Shown here piece by piece: positions 7,995-16,509 of a stretch of 64,000 bases of DNA. Source of the DNA: Pseudoruegeria sp039972875 (GTDB lineage Bacteria > Pseudomonadota > Alphaproteobacteria > Rhodobacterales > Rhodobacteraceae); contig JBDWMA010000024.1 in NCBI GenBank assembly GCA_039972875.1, positions 62,001 through 126,000 of the forward strand, given 5' to 3'. A model generated the notes under the pieces. That model worked only from the letters and a program-made list of their open reading frames with translations, did no database searches and was not told the origin of the DNA. A program made the translations under genes and the position numbers. Every line of letters begins with the position of its first letter. The first letter of the stretch is position 1.

Positions 7995-9499
7995 CAGTCA
8001 GTCACCCGTTGTGGTTTCTTTAGGACGTTGCGCAAGAACATAGGCGCGACGAACCCAACCACAGCGACAATCCAAAGCCCAATCGCGATTTTAGAGCTGA
8101 ACAAGTATGTCCAATCCCCGCTGGAGAGCACCATGGCACGCCGCAGCGCATCTTCCATGTGGCCACCCAGCAGAATGCCAAGGATGATCGGCACTGTCGG
8201 AACGTCCAGTTTTCGCAGGATATAGCCAAGAGCACCAAACCCAACCATCAGCAGCAGATCAAAGTAGCTGCCTGACAGAGAATAAATGCCGACAAAGCTG
8301 ACCATGGTCACACCGGGTAACAGAACCCAAGGGGGCACGCTTAGGATGCGAACAAAGATTTTGACCATCGGGACGTTCATCAACAGCAGAACGATATTGG
8401 CAATCAAAAGCGATGCAATCAGGCCCCAGACGACTTCGGGACGGTCGGTAAATAGGGTTGGACCGGGCGTGATGTTAAGGGTCATCAAAAGGGCCAAAAG
8501 AACCGCCGTTGTACCTGATCCGGGCACGCCCAGCGTCAACATTGGAACCAGCGCTCCGCCAGCAGCTGCGTTGTTGCCAGCCTCAGGGGCAGCGACACCT
8601 TTTGCCACACCCGTCCCAAATCCGCCGTCTTCTCCGGCGATGGATTTTTCTGACATGTAAGACATGAAACTGCCAAGCGATGCGCCTGCACCGGGCAAGA
8701 CACCGGCAACAAATCCAACAGCGGATGCGCGCAGCTGGGTCCATCTTGTGTCCCAGAGGTCGGCCCAAGGCACCCGGACTTTGTCTAGTTTGACACCGAT
8801 AGAGGTGTTTTTGCCGTGGCTTTCAATAAAGAAAAAGATCTCAGAGATTGCGAAGAGACCAACGATGGCAACCAGAAAATCAACGCCGTCATACAGGTGT
8901 AGATTGCCGCCTGTTAGACGAGGCAGGCCAGAGTTATTGTCGACGCCGACCATCGCAATTCCAAGGCCAATACAAGAGGCGATTGCGGCTTTTGCCTGGT
9001 TGTTCGACGACATTCCGCCAAGTGTGGCAAAGGCCAACAGGTACAATGCAAAGTATTCTGCAGGTCCAAATAAGAACGCCACGCCAGCCAAAACAGGCGC
9101 TAGCAGCATCAGGCCGATTGTTGCCAGAAACGCACCTGTGAAAGACGCAACACCAGAGATAACCAGCGCATCGCCTGCGCGGCCAGCTTTGGCCATTGGA
9201 TAGCCATCTAATGTCGTCATTAACGCAGGTTCATCGCCGGGGATGTTCAGAAGGATGGAACTGATCCGACCGCCATACATTGCACCGTAATATACGGATG
9301 TCATCAAAACCAAAGCGCTTGTTGCGTCGAGTCCCATGGAAAAGGTCAATGGGATCAAAATGGCAACGCCGTTTGATGGGCCAAGCCCCGGAAGCGCGCC
9401 GATGATTGTGCCGATGAAGCAGCCAAATACGGCTAACATCAGGGTGAACGGAGAGAGGGCGATGCCGAAGCCCATCGCCAGATTGGAGAGTAATTCCAT
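7994..9499 (-). CDS. tctA: Tripartite tricarboxylate transporter large permease TctA
   Basis: A 501-residue inner-membrane protein with about 11-12 hydrophobic segments. GALPGLGPSNGVA near the N-terminus and a second glycine-rich repeat (AGVLPGAGASLG) in the middle are family signatures. It forms the channel of a tripartite tricarboxylate transporter (TTT), a binding-protein-dependent secondary importer of carboxylates. The start at 9499 is preferred to an upstream ATG because aaggataaaa precedes it and the protein then begins at the usual MELLSNLAMGF. It follows tctB by 10 bases and overlaps the AtuA-like gene by one base. The substrate cannot be read from sequence; citrate is only one of many known for the family. 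Confidence 0.95.
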   Translation of the reverse strand: MELLSNLAMGFGIALSPFTLMLAVFGCFIGTIIGALPGLGPSNGVAILIPLTFSMGLDATSALVLMTSVYYGAMYGGRISSILLNIPGDEPALMTTLDGYPMAKAGRAGDALVISGVASFTGAFLATIGLMLLAPVLAGVAFLFGPAEYFALYLLAFATLGGMSSNNQAKAAIASCIGLGIAMVGVDNNSGLPRLTGGNLHLYDGVDFLVAIVGLFAISEIFFFIESHGKNTSIGVKLDKVRVPWADLWDTRWTQLRASAVGFVAGVLPGAGASLGSFMSYMSEKSIAGEDGGFGTGVAKGVAAPEAGNNAAAGGALVPMLTLGVPGSGTTAVLLALLMTLNITPGPTLFTDRPEVVWGLIASLLIANIVLLLMNVPMVKIFVRILSVPPWVLLPGVTMVSFVGIYSLSGSYFDLLLMVGFGALGYILRKLDVPTVPIILGILLGGHMEDALRRAMVLSSGDWTYLFSSKIAIGLWIVAVVGFVAPMFLRNVLKKPQRVTD

Positions 9500-9509
9500 G
9501 ATTTTATCC

Positions 9510-9950
9510 TTATCCCGCGAGGCCTTTGGGGAAGGCGACAAGCCCAAGCCCAAGCGCGAATTTGAAGACTAGGAATAGACCAATAGACAGGCCCACCCCA
9601 GCGAGAACGGCATTTTTCGGCTTTGGCTCAATTTGGTAAGAAAGCACAGCTGCAGCGATTGCCGTCGGAATAATGAAACCAAGCGGTTTGAGCGAATAGG
9701 CATAAGCCACAAGCACAACGACCGAGAACAAAAGCGCTCCAAATGTGCGGGTTGCTGGCCAGTCAGGGTCTGGGTCAGGGCGGATCATGACCACAACACC
9801 ACATATGGTTGCGACACAGCCCACCAGAATGGGGAACATTTTTGGACCGACTGGGTCCGCCATAAAGCTGGTCTGTATCTGAGTGGCGCCGACGATATAA
9901 GTCAGCGCCGCCAGAGTGACGACCAGTCCGAAGATCCGGTCAGATGCCAT
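9510..9950 (-). CDS. tctB: Tripartite tricarboxylate transporter small permease TctB
   Basis: A 146-residue protein with four predicted membrane helices, the usual size and topology of TctB. The segment MADPVGPKMFPILVG after the first helix is the typical TctB loop. It partners TctA in the inner membrane. Its start overlaps the tctC stop by one base, so the three transporter genes are translated as a unit in the order tctC-tctB-tctA. Confidence 0.92.
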   Translation of the reverse strand: MASDRIFGLVVTLAALTYIVGATQIQTSFMADPVGPKMFPILVGCVATICGVVVMIRPDPDPDWPATRTFGALLFSVVVLVAYAYSLKPLGFIIPTAIAAAVLSYQIEPKPKNAVLAGVGLSIGLFLVFKFALGLGLVAFPKGLAG

Positions 9951-10918
9951 TACTGGATAACTCCGATTTCTTTGGACAGTGCGCGAATTTCCGCTACAAT
10001 ACCATCAACATAGGATTGGAAGTCTCCTCCCACTTTGGTGAAAGGCGCAAGACCATTTGCGGCCATGGCTTCTTGCCATTCAGCGCTGTCAGCAACTTTT
10101 TGCAGGCGGTCGGCCCACATGTCAAAGTCTTCGTCGCTGATGTCTTTTGGCACATAGAGACCGCGCCAGTTCACCGCAACGACGTCGATGCCCTGCTCTT
10201 TGGCTGTTGGGATGTCGTCAAAGCCGGCAACACGCTCATCTGTCAGTACCGCAATGGCACGGACGTCACCGGATTTCAAAAAGCCAACAACTTCGGACAT
10301 GTCGCCGGACATAGCCGCAGTAAATCCACCAACGGTTTGGGTGATCGCATCTGCGCCACCATCAACACCGATATATTTTACCGCCGTAACATCCGTGATA
10401 CCTGCGCGCTGCAAGACCATCAGAGGTTTGAGGTGATCAAACCCACCCACAGCAGACCCACCTGCAAAGGCCAGCTCGCCCGGGGCGGCTTCAATCGCGG
10501 CAACCAGATCATTCAGTGATTGATAGGGGCTATCAGCAGCCACAACAATCACGCCGGGATCCGCACCGATCGCGCCGACAAAGCGGACCTGATCGGCAGT
10601 CATACCCGCATAGGCATTTTGAGCCAAGCGTGTGGAGGTTGCCGAAGAGGCCGCAATGATTAGGTCCGCGTCATCACCGCGCTCGGCAACAACATGACCA
10701 AAAGCCAAACCACCGCCAGCACCGGCCATGTTTGTCACTTGGATTGGTTTTTCGACAGCACCGATATCGTACATAATTTTGCCGATCTGACGGCAGGTAA
10801 AGTCCCAGCCTCCGCCAGGGTTGGCTGGTGCGATACATTCAGCAGCAGATGCTGCGGATACAGTACCAAGGCCCACGACCGCACTGGTCATGAGCGCCCT
10901 AAAAAGACGTTTTGTCAT
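9950..10918 (-). CDS. tctC: Tripartite tricarboxylate transporter substrate-binding protein TctC
   Basis: A 322-residue periplasmic binding protein. Residues 1 to about 25 form a Sec signal peptide (charged MTKRLFR, hydrophobic core, VSAASA cleavage region). The mature part begins ECIAPANPGGGWD, the family pattern in which the PGGGWD-type loop contacts the ligand carboxylate. The ATG at 10918 is chosen over one further upstream (10957) because the signal peptide begins there and gaggaaacc precedes it. It is the first gene of the transporter/AtuA operon and divergent from the tctD-like regulator, with a 95-base shared control region. Confidence 0.95.
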   Translation of the reverse strand: MTKRLFRALMTSAVVGLGTVSAASAAECIAPANPGGGWDFTCRQIGKIMYDIGAVEKPIQVTNMAGAGGGLAFGHVVAERGDDADLIIAASSATSTRLAQNAYAGMTADQVRFVGAIGADPGVIVVAADSPYQSLNDLVAAIEAAPGELAFAGGSAVGGFDHLKPLMVLQRAGITDVTAVKYIGVDGGADAITQTVGGFTAAMSGDMSEVVGFLKSGDVRAIAVLTDERVAGFDDIPTAKEQGIDVVAVNWRGLYVPKDISDEDFDMWADRLQKVADSAEWQEAMAANGLAPFTKVGGDFQSYVDGIVAEIRALSKEIGVIQ

Positions 10919-10978
10919 GGTTTCCTCCCATTTGACATGGCGGTTTTCCCCGCTCATGGTCAGAGCAGAACGCCTGAA

Positions 10979-10997
10979 CCTGACACCAACCTGTCAC
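10979..10997. promoter_or_regulatory. In-phase direct repeat between tctC and tctD, possible response-regulator site
   Basis: CCTGACAC (10979-10986) and CCTGTCAC (10990-10997) match at 7 of 8 positions and repeat at an 11-base interval, one helical turn. OmpR-family regulators commonly bind such head-to-tail repeats. The site lies in the 95-base divergent control region, ending about 16 bases before the regulator start, so autoregulation is possible. Inferred from pattern only. Confidence 0.4.
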
Positions 10998-11013
10998 GGG
11001 CGAAAAAAGGAAG

Positions 11014-11682
11014 ATGATGCGTTATCTGTTGATTGAGGACAATGTAAAGCTCGCCCGTGCGGTGCGGGAACGGTTACAGTTGGATGGTCATGCCGTGGAC
11101 CATGCTGATACGTTGGATGCGGCGCGTGCCTGCATCGCCGTTGCGGATTACGATATGATATTATTGGATATTATGCTACCTGATGGGGATGGCCGCGATT
11201 TTCTTGAGGATCATAGACAATCGGCAAAACGTACTCCTGTGATTGTGATTACAGCACGGTCTGCGGTGTCGGATCGGGTGGGGTTACTTGACCTTGGCGC
11301 TGATGATTACATCACAAAACCTTTTGATTTTTCTGAGCTTGAGGCCCGTTGCCGTGCGGTTTTGCGGCGTCAGGGGGGGGTGGCTGAGAACAAAAAGACA
11401 GTTGCGGATGCCACACTTGATTCGATTTCGGGGGAATTGCAAGTTGGATCGGCCCGTGTCACGCTTCGCAATAGAGAGCTTCGGTTGCTGGAGGTGTTCT
11501 TTAACGCACCGGGGCAAGTGTTTTCAAAATCCCATTTGATGGATCGGTTGTTTTCTTTGTCCGATGAGGCAAGTGAAAACGCGATTGAAGTCTATGTCGG
11601 GCGATTGCGCAAACGGCTCGAAGGCGCAGGGGCCAAGATAGAAACCGTCCGCGGATTGGGGTATCGGATGGTGCAAAAGTGA
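11014..11682 (+). CDS. tctD: OmpR-family response regulator, TctD-like
   Basis: A 222-residue response regulator. The receiver domain (1 to about 118) has the acidic pair Glu8-Asp9, phospho-acceptor Asp52 (LLDIMLPDG) and the conserved lysine in ADDYITKPFDF. The C-terminal part is a winged-helix DNA-binding domain with ENAIEVYVGRLRKRLE and ETVRGLGYRM. Start 11014 or 11017 (tandem ATGs) follows an aaaaaaggaa ribosome site. It overlaps the kinase start by four bases. Being divergent from tctC is the classic arrangement for control of a TTT transporter by its own two-component system. Confidence 0.93.
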   Translation: MMRYLLIEDNVKLARAVRERLQLDGHAVDHADTLDAARACIAVADYDMILLDIMLPDGDGRDFLEDHRQSAKRTPVIVITARSAVSDRVGLLDLGADDYITKPFDFSELEARCRAVLRRQGGVAENKKTVADATLDSISGELQVGSARVTLRNRELRLLEVFFNAPGQVFSKSHLMDRLFSLSDEASENAIEVYVGRLRKRLEGAGAKIETVRGLGYRMVQK

Positions 11683-13049
11683 AACCAAACGGATCAATTC
11701 GTCGCCGATTATTTTTTCAATTGGCAGGTGTTGCGGCACTGTTGTCACTGGCCTTTTTCCTTGTTGTACGCGGGGTGGCGGAACGGGCGGCAGAAGGCAC
11801 GCAGGACGATATTTTAGCCGCTTCTGCGACGGCAATTGCAGAGAGTTTGGGTGAGGAAAACGGTGAGATTATCTTAGAACTTCCGTATTCTGCCATGTCA
11901 ATGTTGGGCACCGTCGGTGAAGATCGTGTTTTTTACCACGTGGCCACATCAGACCATACTTTGACAGGATATACGGATCTGCCTCCATCGCGTGTAGCAC
12001 CACAACCTGGTGAACCGGTTTTTGCCACTCATGATTATCGTGGCGACGAGGTGCGTGCCGTCTATGTGAAACGCCCCGTTGGGGTTGCGTCTGCGTCAAC
12101 CGACGTGATCGTGACTGTGGCTCAAACCCGCGACGGGTTGGCGGCCATATCCCGGCGTATTACGACAACTGCAACGGGGATTGGTGTTGGGTTCTTTTTA
12201 TTAGCCACTGCGCTTAGCCTCTGGGCTGCCAACAGCGCATTGGCACCAATCCAGCGGATGACGGATTCTGTGACCCGACGTGGGCCCAAAGATTTGCGGC
12301 CTGTGACGGCTGAAACGCCAACGGAATTGGTGCCTTTGGTCAAAGAGCTTAATAGTTTTATGGCGCGGCTTCGATCATCATTGTCTCAAACCGAGGACTT
12401 TATTGCTGAGGCTGCCCATCGTGTGCGGACCCCGTTGGCGACTGTTCGGGCACAGGCTGAGGTCACTCATCACAAGCTGAACAAGCCAGAGCATCGCGAC
12501 GCGGTCCGGGAAATGATCCGGGCAATTGATGAAAGCTCGCGCTCGGCGGGGCAGATGCTCGATCATGCGATGGTGACGTTTCGGGCCGACAGCTTGGCAC
12601 AGGACGATCTGGACCTAAGCCGTCTTATCGCGGAAACCTGTGATCGTCTAAGCCCCACCGCGGGTTTAAAAGATATATCGATATCCGAAACCTACCCCGA
12701 AGAACCAGTCAATTTTAACGGGGACGAAATTTTGTTGCAGGCTGCGTTTCTTAATATTCTGGACAATGCGATCAAATACTCACCGGATGATAGCGACATC
12801 ACCGTTACCGTTCGGGTCGCCGACGAAATTGAGCTTTCAGTATTGGATCAGGGACGCGGTTTTGATGGCGCAGATATCTCCAGCTTGACGCAACGCTATA
12901 ATCGCGGTGCTAATGTTGGGGATATCGTTGGATCCGGGCTTGGTCTGACCATTGCGGATGATGTTGCTCGGGCGCATGGTGGCCGGTTGACCTTTTCACA
13001 GAACCAGAAAGGATCGGGCGCATGCGTTTCTTTGGTATTGCCACGCTGA
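11679..13049 (+). CDS. tctE: Sensor histidine kinase, TctE-like
   Basis: A 456-residue membrane histidine kinase with a GTG start coupled to the regulator. Membrane helices are at about 12-31 and 165-184, flanking a periplasmic sensor region of about 130 residues (2CSK_N-like). A HAMP-like linker follows. The H-box AEAAHRVRTPL puts the phospho-accepting His at 247. The ATPase part shows the N box (LDNAIKYSPDD), G1 (LDQGRGFDG) and G2 (GSGLGLTIADDV). It should sense an external carboxylate or the loaded binding protein and phosphorylate the preceding regulator. Its last 28 bases overlap the next gene, a binding protein, which suggests a functional partnership. Confidence 0.93.
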   Translation: MKPNGSIRRRLFFQLAGVAALLSLAFFLVVRGVAERAAEGTQDDILAASATAIAESLGEENGEIILELPYSAMSMLGTVGEDRVFYHVATSDHTLTGYTDLPPSRVAPQPGEPVFATHDYRGDEVRAVYVKRPVGVASASTDVIVTVAQTRDGLAAISRRITTTATGIGVGFFLLATALSLWAANSALAPIQRMTDSVTRRGPKDLRPVTAETPTELVPLVKELNSFMARLRSSLSQTEDFIAEAAHRVRTPLATVRAQAEVTHHKLNKPEHRDAVREMIRAIDESSRSAGQMLDHAMVTFRADSLAQDDLDLSRLIAETCDRLSPTAGLKDISISETYPEEPVNFNGDEILLQAAFLNILDNAIKYSPDDSDITVTVRVADEIELSVLDQGRGFDGADISSLTQRYNRGANVGDIVGSGLGLTIADDVARAHGGRLTFSQNQKGSGACVSLVLPR

Positions 13050-14053
13050 TTGCGACGCTATGGGCAAGCGTTTCTGTAGGATTTGAGATCGAAGAAGAGG
13101 TGAGCTATCCCGCAATTTTAGAAAGCAGCATTTTGCGTGTCATTTCGACGGCTGATCGGGCGGCGTTTGAACCCATCATCGACGCGTTTCAAGCGGAAAA
13201 CGCCACGATTACGGTTGAATATACCATCGCAGGCACAACGGAGGTTATGGCGGCCATACAGGACGAAGGCGCCACATATGATCTGGTGATTTCATCGGCC
13301 ATGGATTTGCAAACAAAACTGGCCAATGATGGGTTTGCGCAAAGCTATAAGGCTTCGGGTGCAGAAAACCTCCCGGATTGGGTCACGTGGCGAGATCAAT
13401 TGTTTGCGTTCACCCAAGAGCCAGCCGTATTGGTAGTGTCTGATCAATTTTTCACCCCTGATAGTGCCCCCAAAAACCGAGCCGCATTGGTCGCATTGCT
13501 TCGTGAAAATCCCGAAACTTTCCGAGGGAAAGTCGGCACCTATGATATTCGGCGATCTGGTTTCGGGTATTTGATGGCCACCCAAGACAGCCGCAACAGT
13601 GAAGCGTTTTGGCGATTGATGGAGGTCATGGGTCGCCTTGATGCGCAACTGTACTGTTGTTCGGGGGAGATGATCCAGCAAGTAGCCAATGGAACTCTTG
13701 CGCTGGCGTATAATGTCCTTGGCAGTTACGCGGCATCGCAACAGGGTAAAATTGATGGGTTTCACATCATACAGCTCGAGGATTATGTCAGCGTGATGTT
13801 GCGCACAGCCTTGATCCCGACGACCGCCCAAAATGTAAGAGACGCGCAACTGTTCATAGAATTGCTATTGCAGATGAACCGGCGCACAGATTTGGTTGAG
13901 GCCACCGGATTACCCGCGATTGACACAACCCAGTTCCAAGAGAACTCCGCGCTTCGTCCGATCCGGTTTGGTCCTGGGTTATTGGTGTTTTTGGACCAAA
14001 TGCGTCGCAAAACGTTTTTGCGAAACTGGGAGAGCTCTTTGGTGCAAGAATAA
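13022..14053 (+). CDS. Periplasmic binding protein of the iron/polyamine ABC type, coupled to the TctE kinase gene
   Basis: A 343-residue extracellular binding protein (PBP type 2, related to Fe3+ and polyamine ABC binding proteins), not a TctC relative. An N-terminal hydrophobic segment, residues about 4-20, looks like a Sec signal peptide without a lipobox. The mature region starts with a typical ILRVISTADRAAFEPIIDAF. The start lies 28 bases inside the kinase gene, so translation is coupled. No ABC permease or ATPase genes follow. That makes a sensory role, presenting a ligand to the TctE sensor domain, more likely than transport (inference). An alternative is an orphan binding protein sharing a permease encoded elsewhere. 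Confidence 0.85.
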   Translation: MRFFGIATLIATLWASVSVGFEIEEEVSYPAILESSILRVISTADRAAFEPIIDAFQAENATITVEYTIAGTTEVMAAIQDEGATYDLVISSAMDLQTKLANDGFAQSYKASGAENLPDWVTWRDQLFAFTQEPAVLVVSDQFFTPDSAPKNRAALVALLRENPETFRGKVGTYDIRRSGFGYLMATQDSRNSEAFWRLMEVMGRLDAQLYCCSGEMIQQVANGTLALAYNVLGSYAASQQGKIDGFHIIQLEDYVSVMLRTALIPTTAQNVRDAQLFIELLLQMNRRTDLVEATGLPAIDTTQFQENSALRPIRFGPGLLVFLDQMRRKTFLRNWESSLVQE

Positions 14054-14189
14054 CAACTCGGGCAAGGTCGGATTTCCAGCATCTTATGGGAGCCGTTACA
14101 AAAGCTTCATTTGATTGATTGCCGATGTTTCCTTATCTGGATGCACCGTCTGACGGATCAGACCCTTTTGAAACAGGATTCCGATATCT

Positions 14190-15188
14190 ATGACCACCTA
14201 CGCATTGAACGGTTTGGGCCGCATGGGAAAATTAGCGTTAAAACCGTTATTGGAAAGCGGTGCAAAGATTGCGTTCCTCAATGATGCCGTTGGCGATCCG
14301 CAGATGCACGCGCATTTGTTGGAATTTGACAGTGTGCATGGGCGTTGGGACGCGGAATTTTCATCAGACGATAAGGCGGTCACCATAAATGACACGCGCA
14401 TTCCGGTGATGCGGATGCGTCGCCTTGAAGATCTACCCTTGGAAGGTGTTGATGTGGTCATTGATTGCACCGGCGTCTTCAAAACCGAGGCAGCATTGGC
14501 CCCCTATTTCAAAGCCGGTGTTCAAAAGGTCATTGTTTCTGCGCCGGTCAAAGATGGTCCGACGGCAAATATTGTTATGGGGGTTAATGATGACACCTAT
14601 GACCCCGCGGTGCATCGAATCATCACGGCAGCCAGTTGCACAACGAACTGTCTGGCGCCTGTCGTCAAAGTCCTCCTTGAAGGGATCGGGATCAAACATG
14701 GCTCCATTACGACCATCCATGACGTGACCAATACCCAAACCATTGTTGATCGCCCTGCCAAGGATTTACGTCGCGCCCGGTCGGCGTTGACTAATCTAAT
14801 CCCAACGACAACGGGATCGGCGACTGCGATCACGCTGATCTATCCGGAACTGTTGGGCAAACTGAACGGCCATGCGGTGCGGGTGCCGATGCTGAACGCC
14901 TCGATCACCGATTGCGTTTTTGAGCTTGAGCGAGAGACCACAGCAGAAGAGGTCAATGCACTATTTCAGGCCGCCGCTGAGGGGGGGCTAAAAGGCATCC
15001 TTGGGTATGAAACGCGTCCGCTGGTGTCCTGTGATTATACCAATGACAAACGCAGCAGCATTATTGATGCGATGTCGACCATGGTGGTGAACGGAACACA
15101 GGTGAAAATATACGCGTGGTATGACAATGAATATGGTTATGCACACCGATTGGTAGATGTGGCTTTGATGGTTGGTAGTTCCTTGTGA
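14190..15188 (+). CDS. ArsJ-associated glyceraldehyde-3-phosphate dehydrogenase
   Basis: A 332-residue type I GAPDH. The NAD-binding start is NGLGRMGK rather than the NGFGRIGR of housekeeping enzymes. The catalytic centre AASCTTNC has Cys150 with partner His177. The four-base overlap with the next gene, arsJ, identifies it as the arsenate-detoxification GAPDH. It uses arsenate in place of phosphate to make 1-arseno-3-phosphoglycerate, which ArsJ exports and which then breaks down outside the cell. This role is established for the pair in Pseudomonas. No ArsR gene lies next to it, and the 136-base upstream gap shows no obvious operator. Confidence 0.9.
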   Translation: MTTYALNGLGRMGKLALKPLLESGAKIAFLNDAVGDPQMHAHLLEFDSVHGRWDAEFSSDDKAVTINDTRIPVMRMRRLEDLPLEGVDVVIDCTGVFKTEAALAPYFKAGVQKVIVSAPVKDGPTANIVMGVNDDTYDPAVHRIITAASCTTNCLAPVVKVLLEGIGIKHGSITTIHDVTNTQTIVDRPAKDLRRARSALTNLIPTTTGSATAITLIYPELLGKLNGHAVRVPMLNASITDCVFELERETTAEEVNALFQAAAEGGLKGILGYETRPLVSCDYTNDKRSSIIDAMSTMVVNGTQVKIYAWYDNEYGYAHRLVDVALMVGSSL

Positions 15189-16453
15189 GCCAGCAAGACG
15201 GGCTTTCCGCTTATTTCGCGGTTACGGCGGCCTATTGGGCCTTTATGCTGACGGATGGGGCTCTGCGGATGCTGGTGCTTTTGCATTTTCACACGCTCGG
15301 GTTTTCGCCGGTTCAATTGGCCTATCTGTTTGTCCTCTATGAAATAGCAGGGATCATCACGAACCTGTCTGCCGGGTGGATTGCGGCGCGGTTTGGACTG
15401 CCCTCGACGCTTTATGCAGGGTTGGGGTTGCAAGTGGTGGCATTGGTGGCGCTGGCTCAGTTGAACCCAACTTGGGGTATCACGGCTTCGGTGGTCTTTG
15501 TTATGCTGGTGCAAGGACTGTCCGGTGTGGCAAAAGACCTGTCTAAGATGAGCGCAAAGAGTGCCGTCAAAGTATTGGCCCCCAAAACTGCCGGGGGTCT
15601 GTTTAAATGGGTGGCGTTGCTCACGGGTTCAAAAAACGCGGTAAAGGGGGTGGGGTTCCTATTGGGAGCCGCATTGCTGGCTTTGATAGGGTTTGTCCCA
15701 TCAGTCTATGGGATGGCAGTCGTTTTAGTGGTGGTTTTGATTGCGGTGGTTATGGGGATGCCGTCGGGCCTGCCGGCTGGGCGCAAAGGTGCAAAATTTT
15801 CAGAGGTATTTTCTAAGAACCAAAACATCAACTGGCTCAGTTTTGCGCGGTTGTTTCTGTTTGGCGCACGAGATGTGTGGTTTGTCGTAGGGATCCCGAT
15901 ATATTTCTACGCAGTTCTGTCTGATGGATCAGACGCAGGCAAAAAGGCTGCATTTTTCACCATAGGAACGTTTATGGCGATGTGGACGATCCTGTATGGG
16001 GGCGTTCAAGGGGCGGCGCCAAAGCTGCTTAAGGCCAGCACGCGGAGCGCCGCTGATCTGTTGATACATGCACGTCTGTGGGCGGGCGTGTTGGCCGTGG
16101 TACCCTTGTTTCTGGCTGCCTTGGTTTGGATTGCAGACATGCCATCCTTGCCTGTAACTGTGATGATCATTGCAGGATTGTTGGTGTTTGGTGGGGTGTT
16201 TGCGGTGAACTCTTCCCTGCATTCCTATTTAATTCTGTCGTTTACAGATGCCAAACGGGTGACTATGGACGTCGGGTTTTACTACATGGCCAATGCCGCT
16301 GGCCGATTGGCAGGAACCGTATTGTCAGGATTGACCTATCAAATAGGAGGGCTGTCCATGTGCCTTTTAACAGCAGGCATTATGGTTTTGATCAGTTATT
16401 TTGGTGTGCGGCAGTTGACCCCAGTGAAAATTGAAAAAAGCGCCCCGGTCTAA
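15185..16453 (+). CDS. arsJ: Organoarsenical efflux MFS transporter ArsJ
   Basis: A 422-residue major facilitator permease with about 12 hydrophobic segments. The opening VTAAYWAFMLTDGALRMLVL and the loop KDLSKMSAKSAVK are characteristic of ArsJ. It exports 1-arseno-3-phosphoglycerate made by the preceding GAPDH, conferring arsenate resistance. A GTG start overlaps the GAPDH stop by four bases. The last codons of arsJ form part of a hairpin that terminates the convergent dapA transcript. No arsC, arsB/acr3 or arsR is present in the window. Confidence 0.93.
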   Translation: MSQQDGLSAYFAVTAAYWAFMLTDGALRMLVLLHFHTLGFSPVQLAYLFVLYEIAGIITNLSAGWIAARFGLPSTLYAGLGLQVVALVALAQLNPTWGITASVVFVMLVQGLSGVAKDLSKMSAKSAVKVLAPKTAGGLFKWVALLTGSKNAVKGVGFLLGAALLALIGFVPSVYGMAVVLVVVLIAVVMGMPSGLPAGRKGAKFSEVFSKNQNINWLSFARLFLFGARDVWFVVGIPIYFYAVLSDGSDAGKKAAFFTIGTFMAMWTILYGGVQGAAPKLLKASTRSAADLLIHARLWAGVLAVVPLFLAALVWIADMPSLPVTVMIIAGLLVFGGVFAVNSSLHSYLILSFTDAKRVTMDVGFYYMANAAGRLAGTVLSGLTYQIGGLSMCLLTAGIMVLISYFGVRQLTPVKIEKSAPV

Positions 16454-16463
16454 AAGGGGCGCT
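16439..16463 (-). terminator. Rho-independent terminator of dapA, inside the arsJ 3' end
   Basis: Perfect 8-bp stem AGCGCCCC (16439-16446) / GGGGCGCT (16456-16463), 9-base loop. Read on the minus strand it is followed by six T residues, a textbook terminator for dapA. On the plus strand the following bases are not T-rich. It overlaps the arsJ stop codon. Confidence 0.8.
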
Positions 16464-16509
16464 GTTCTAATGTCCTGGAGGCACAGAGGCCAACGCCTCA
16501 AGCCATAGT

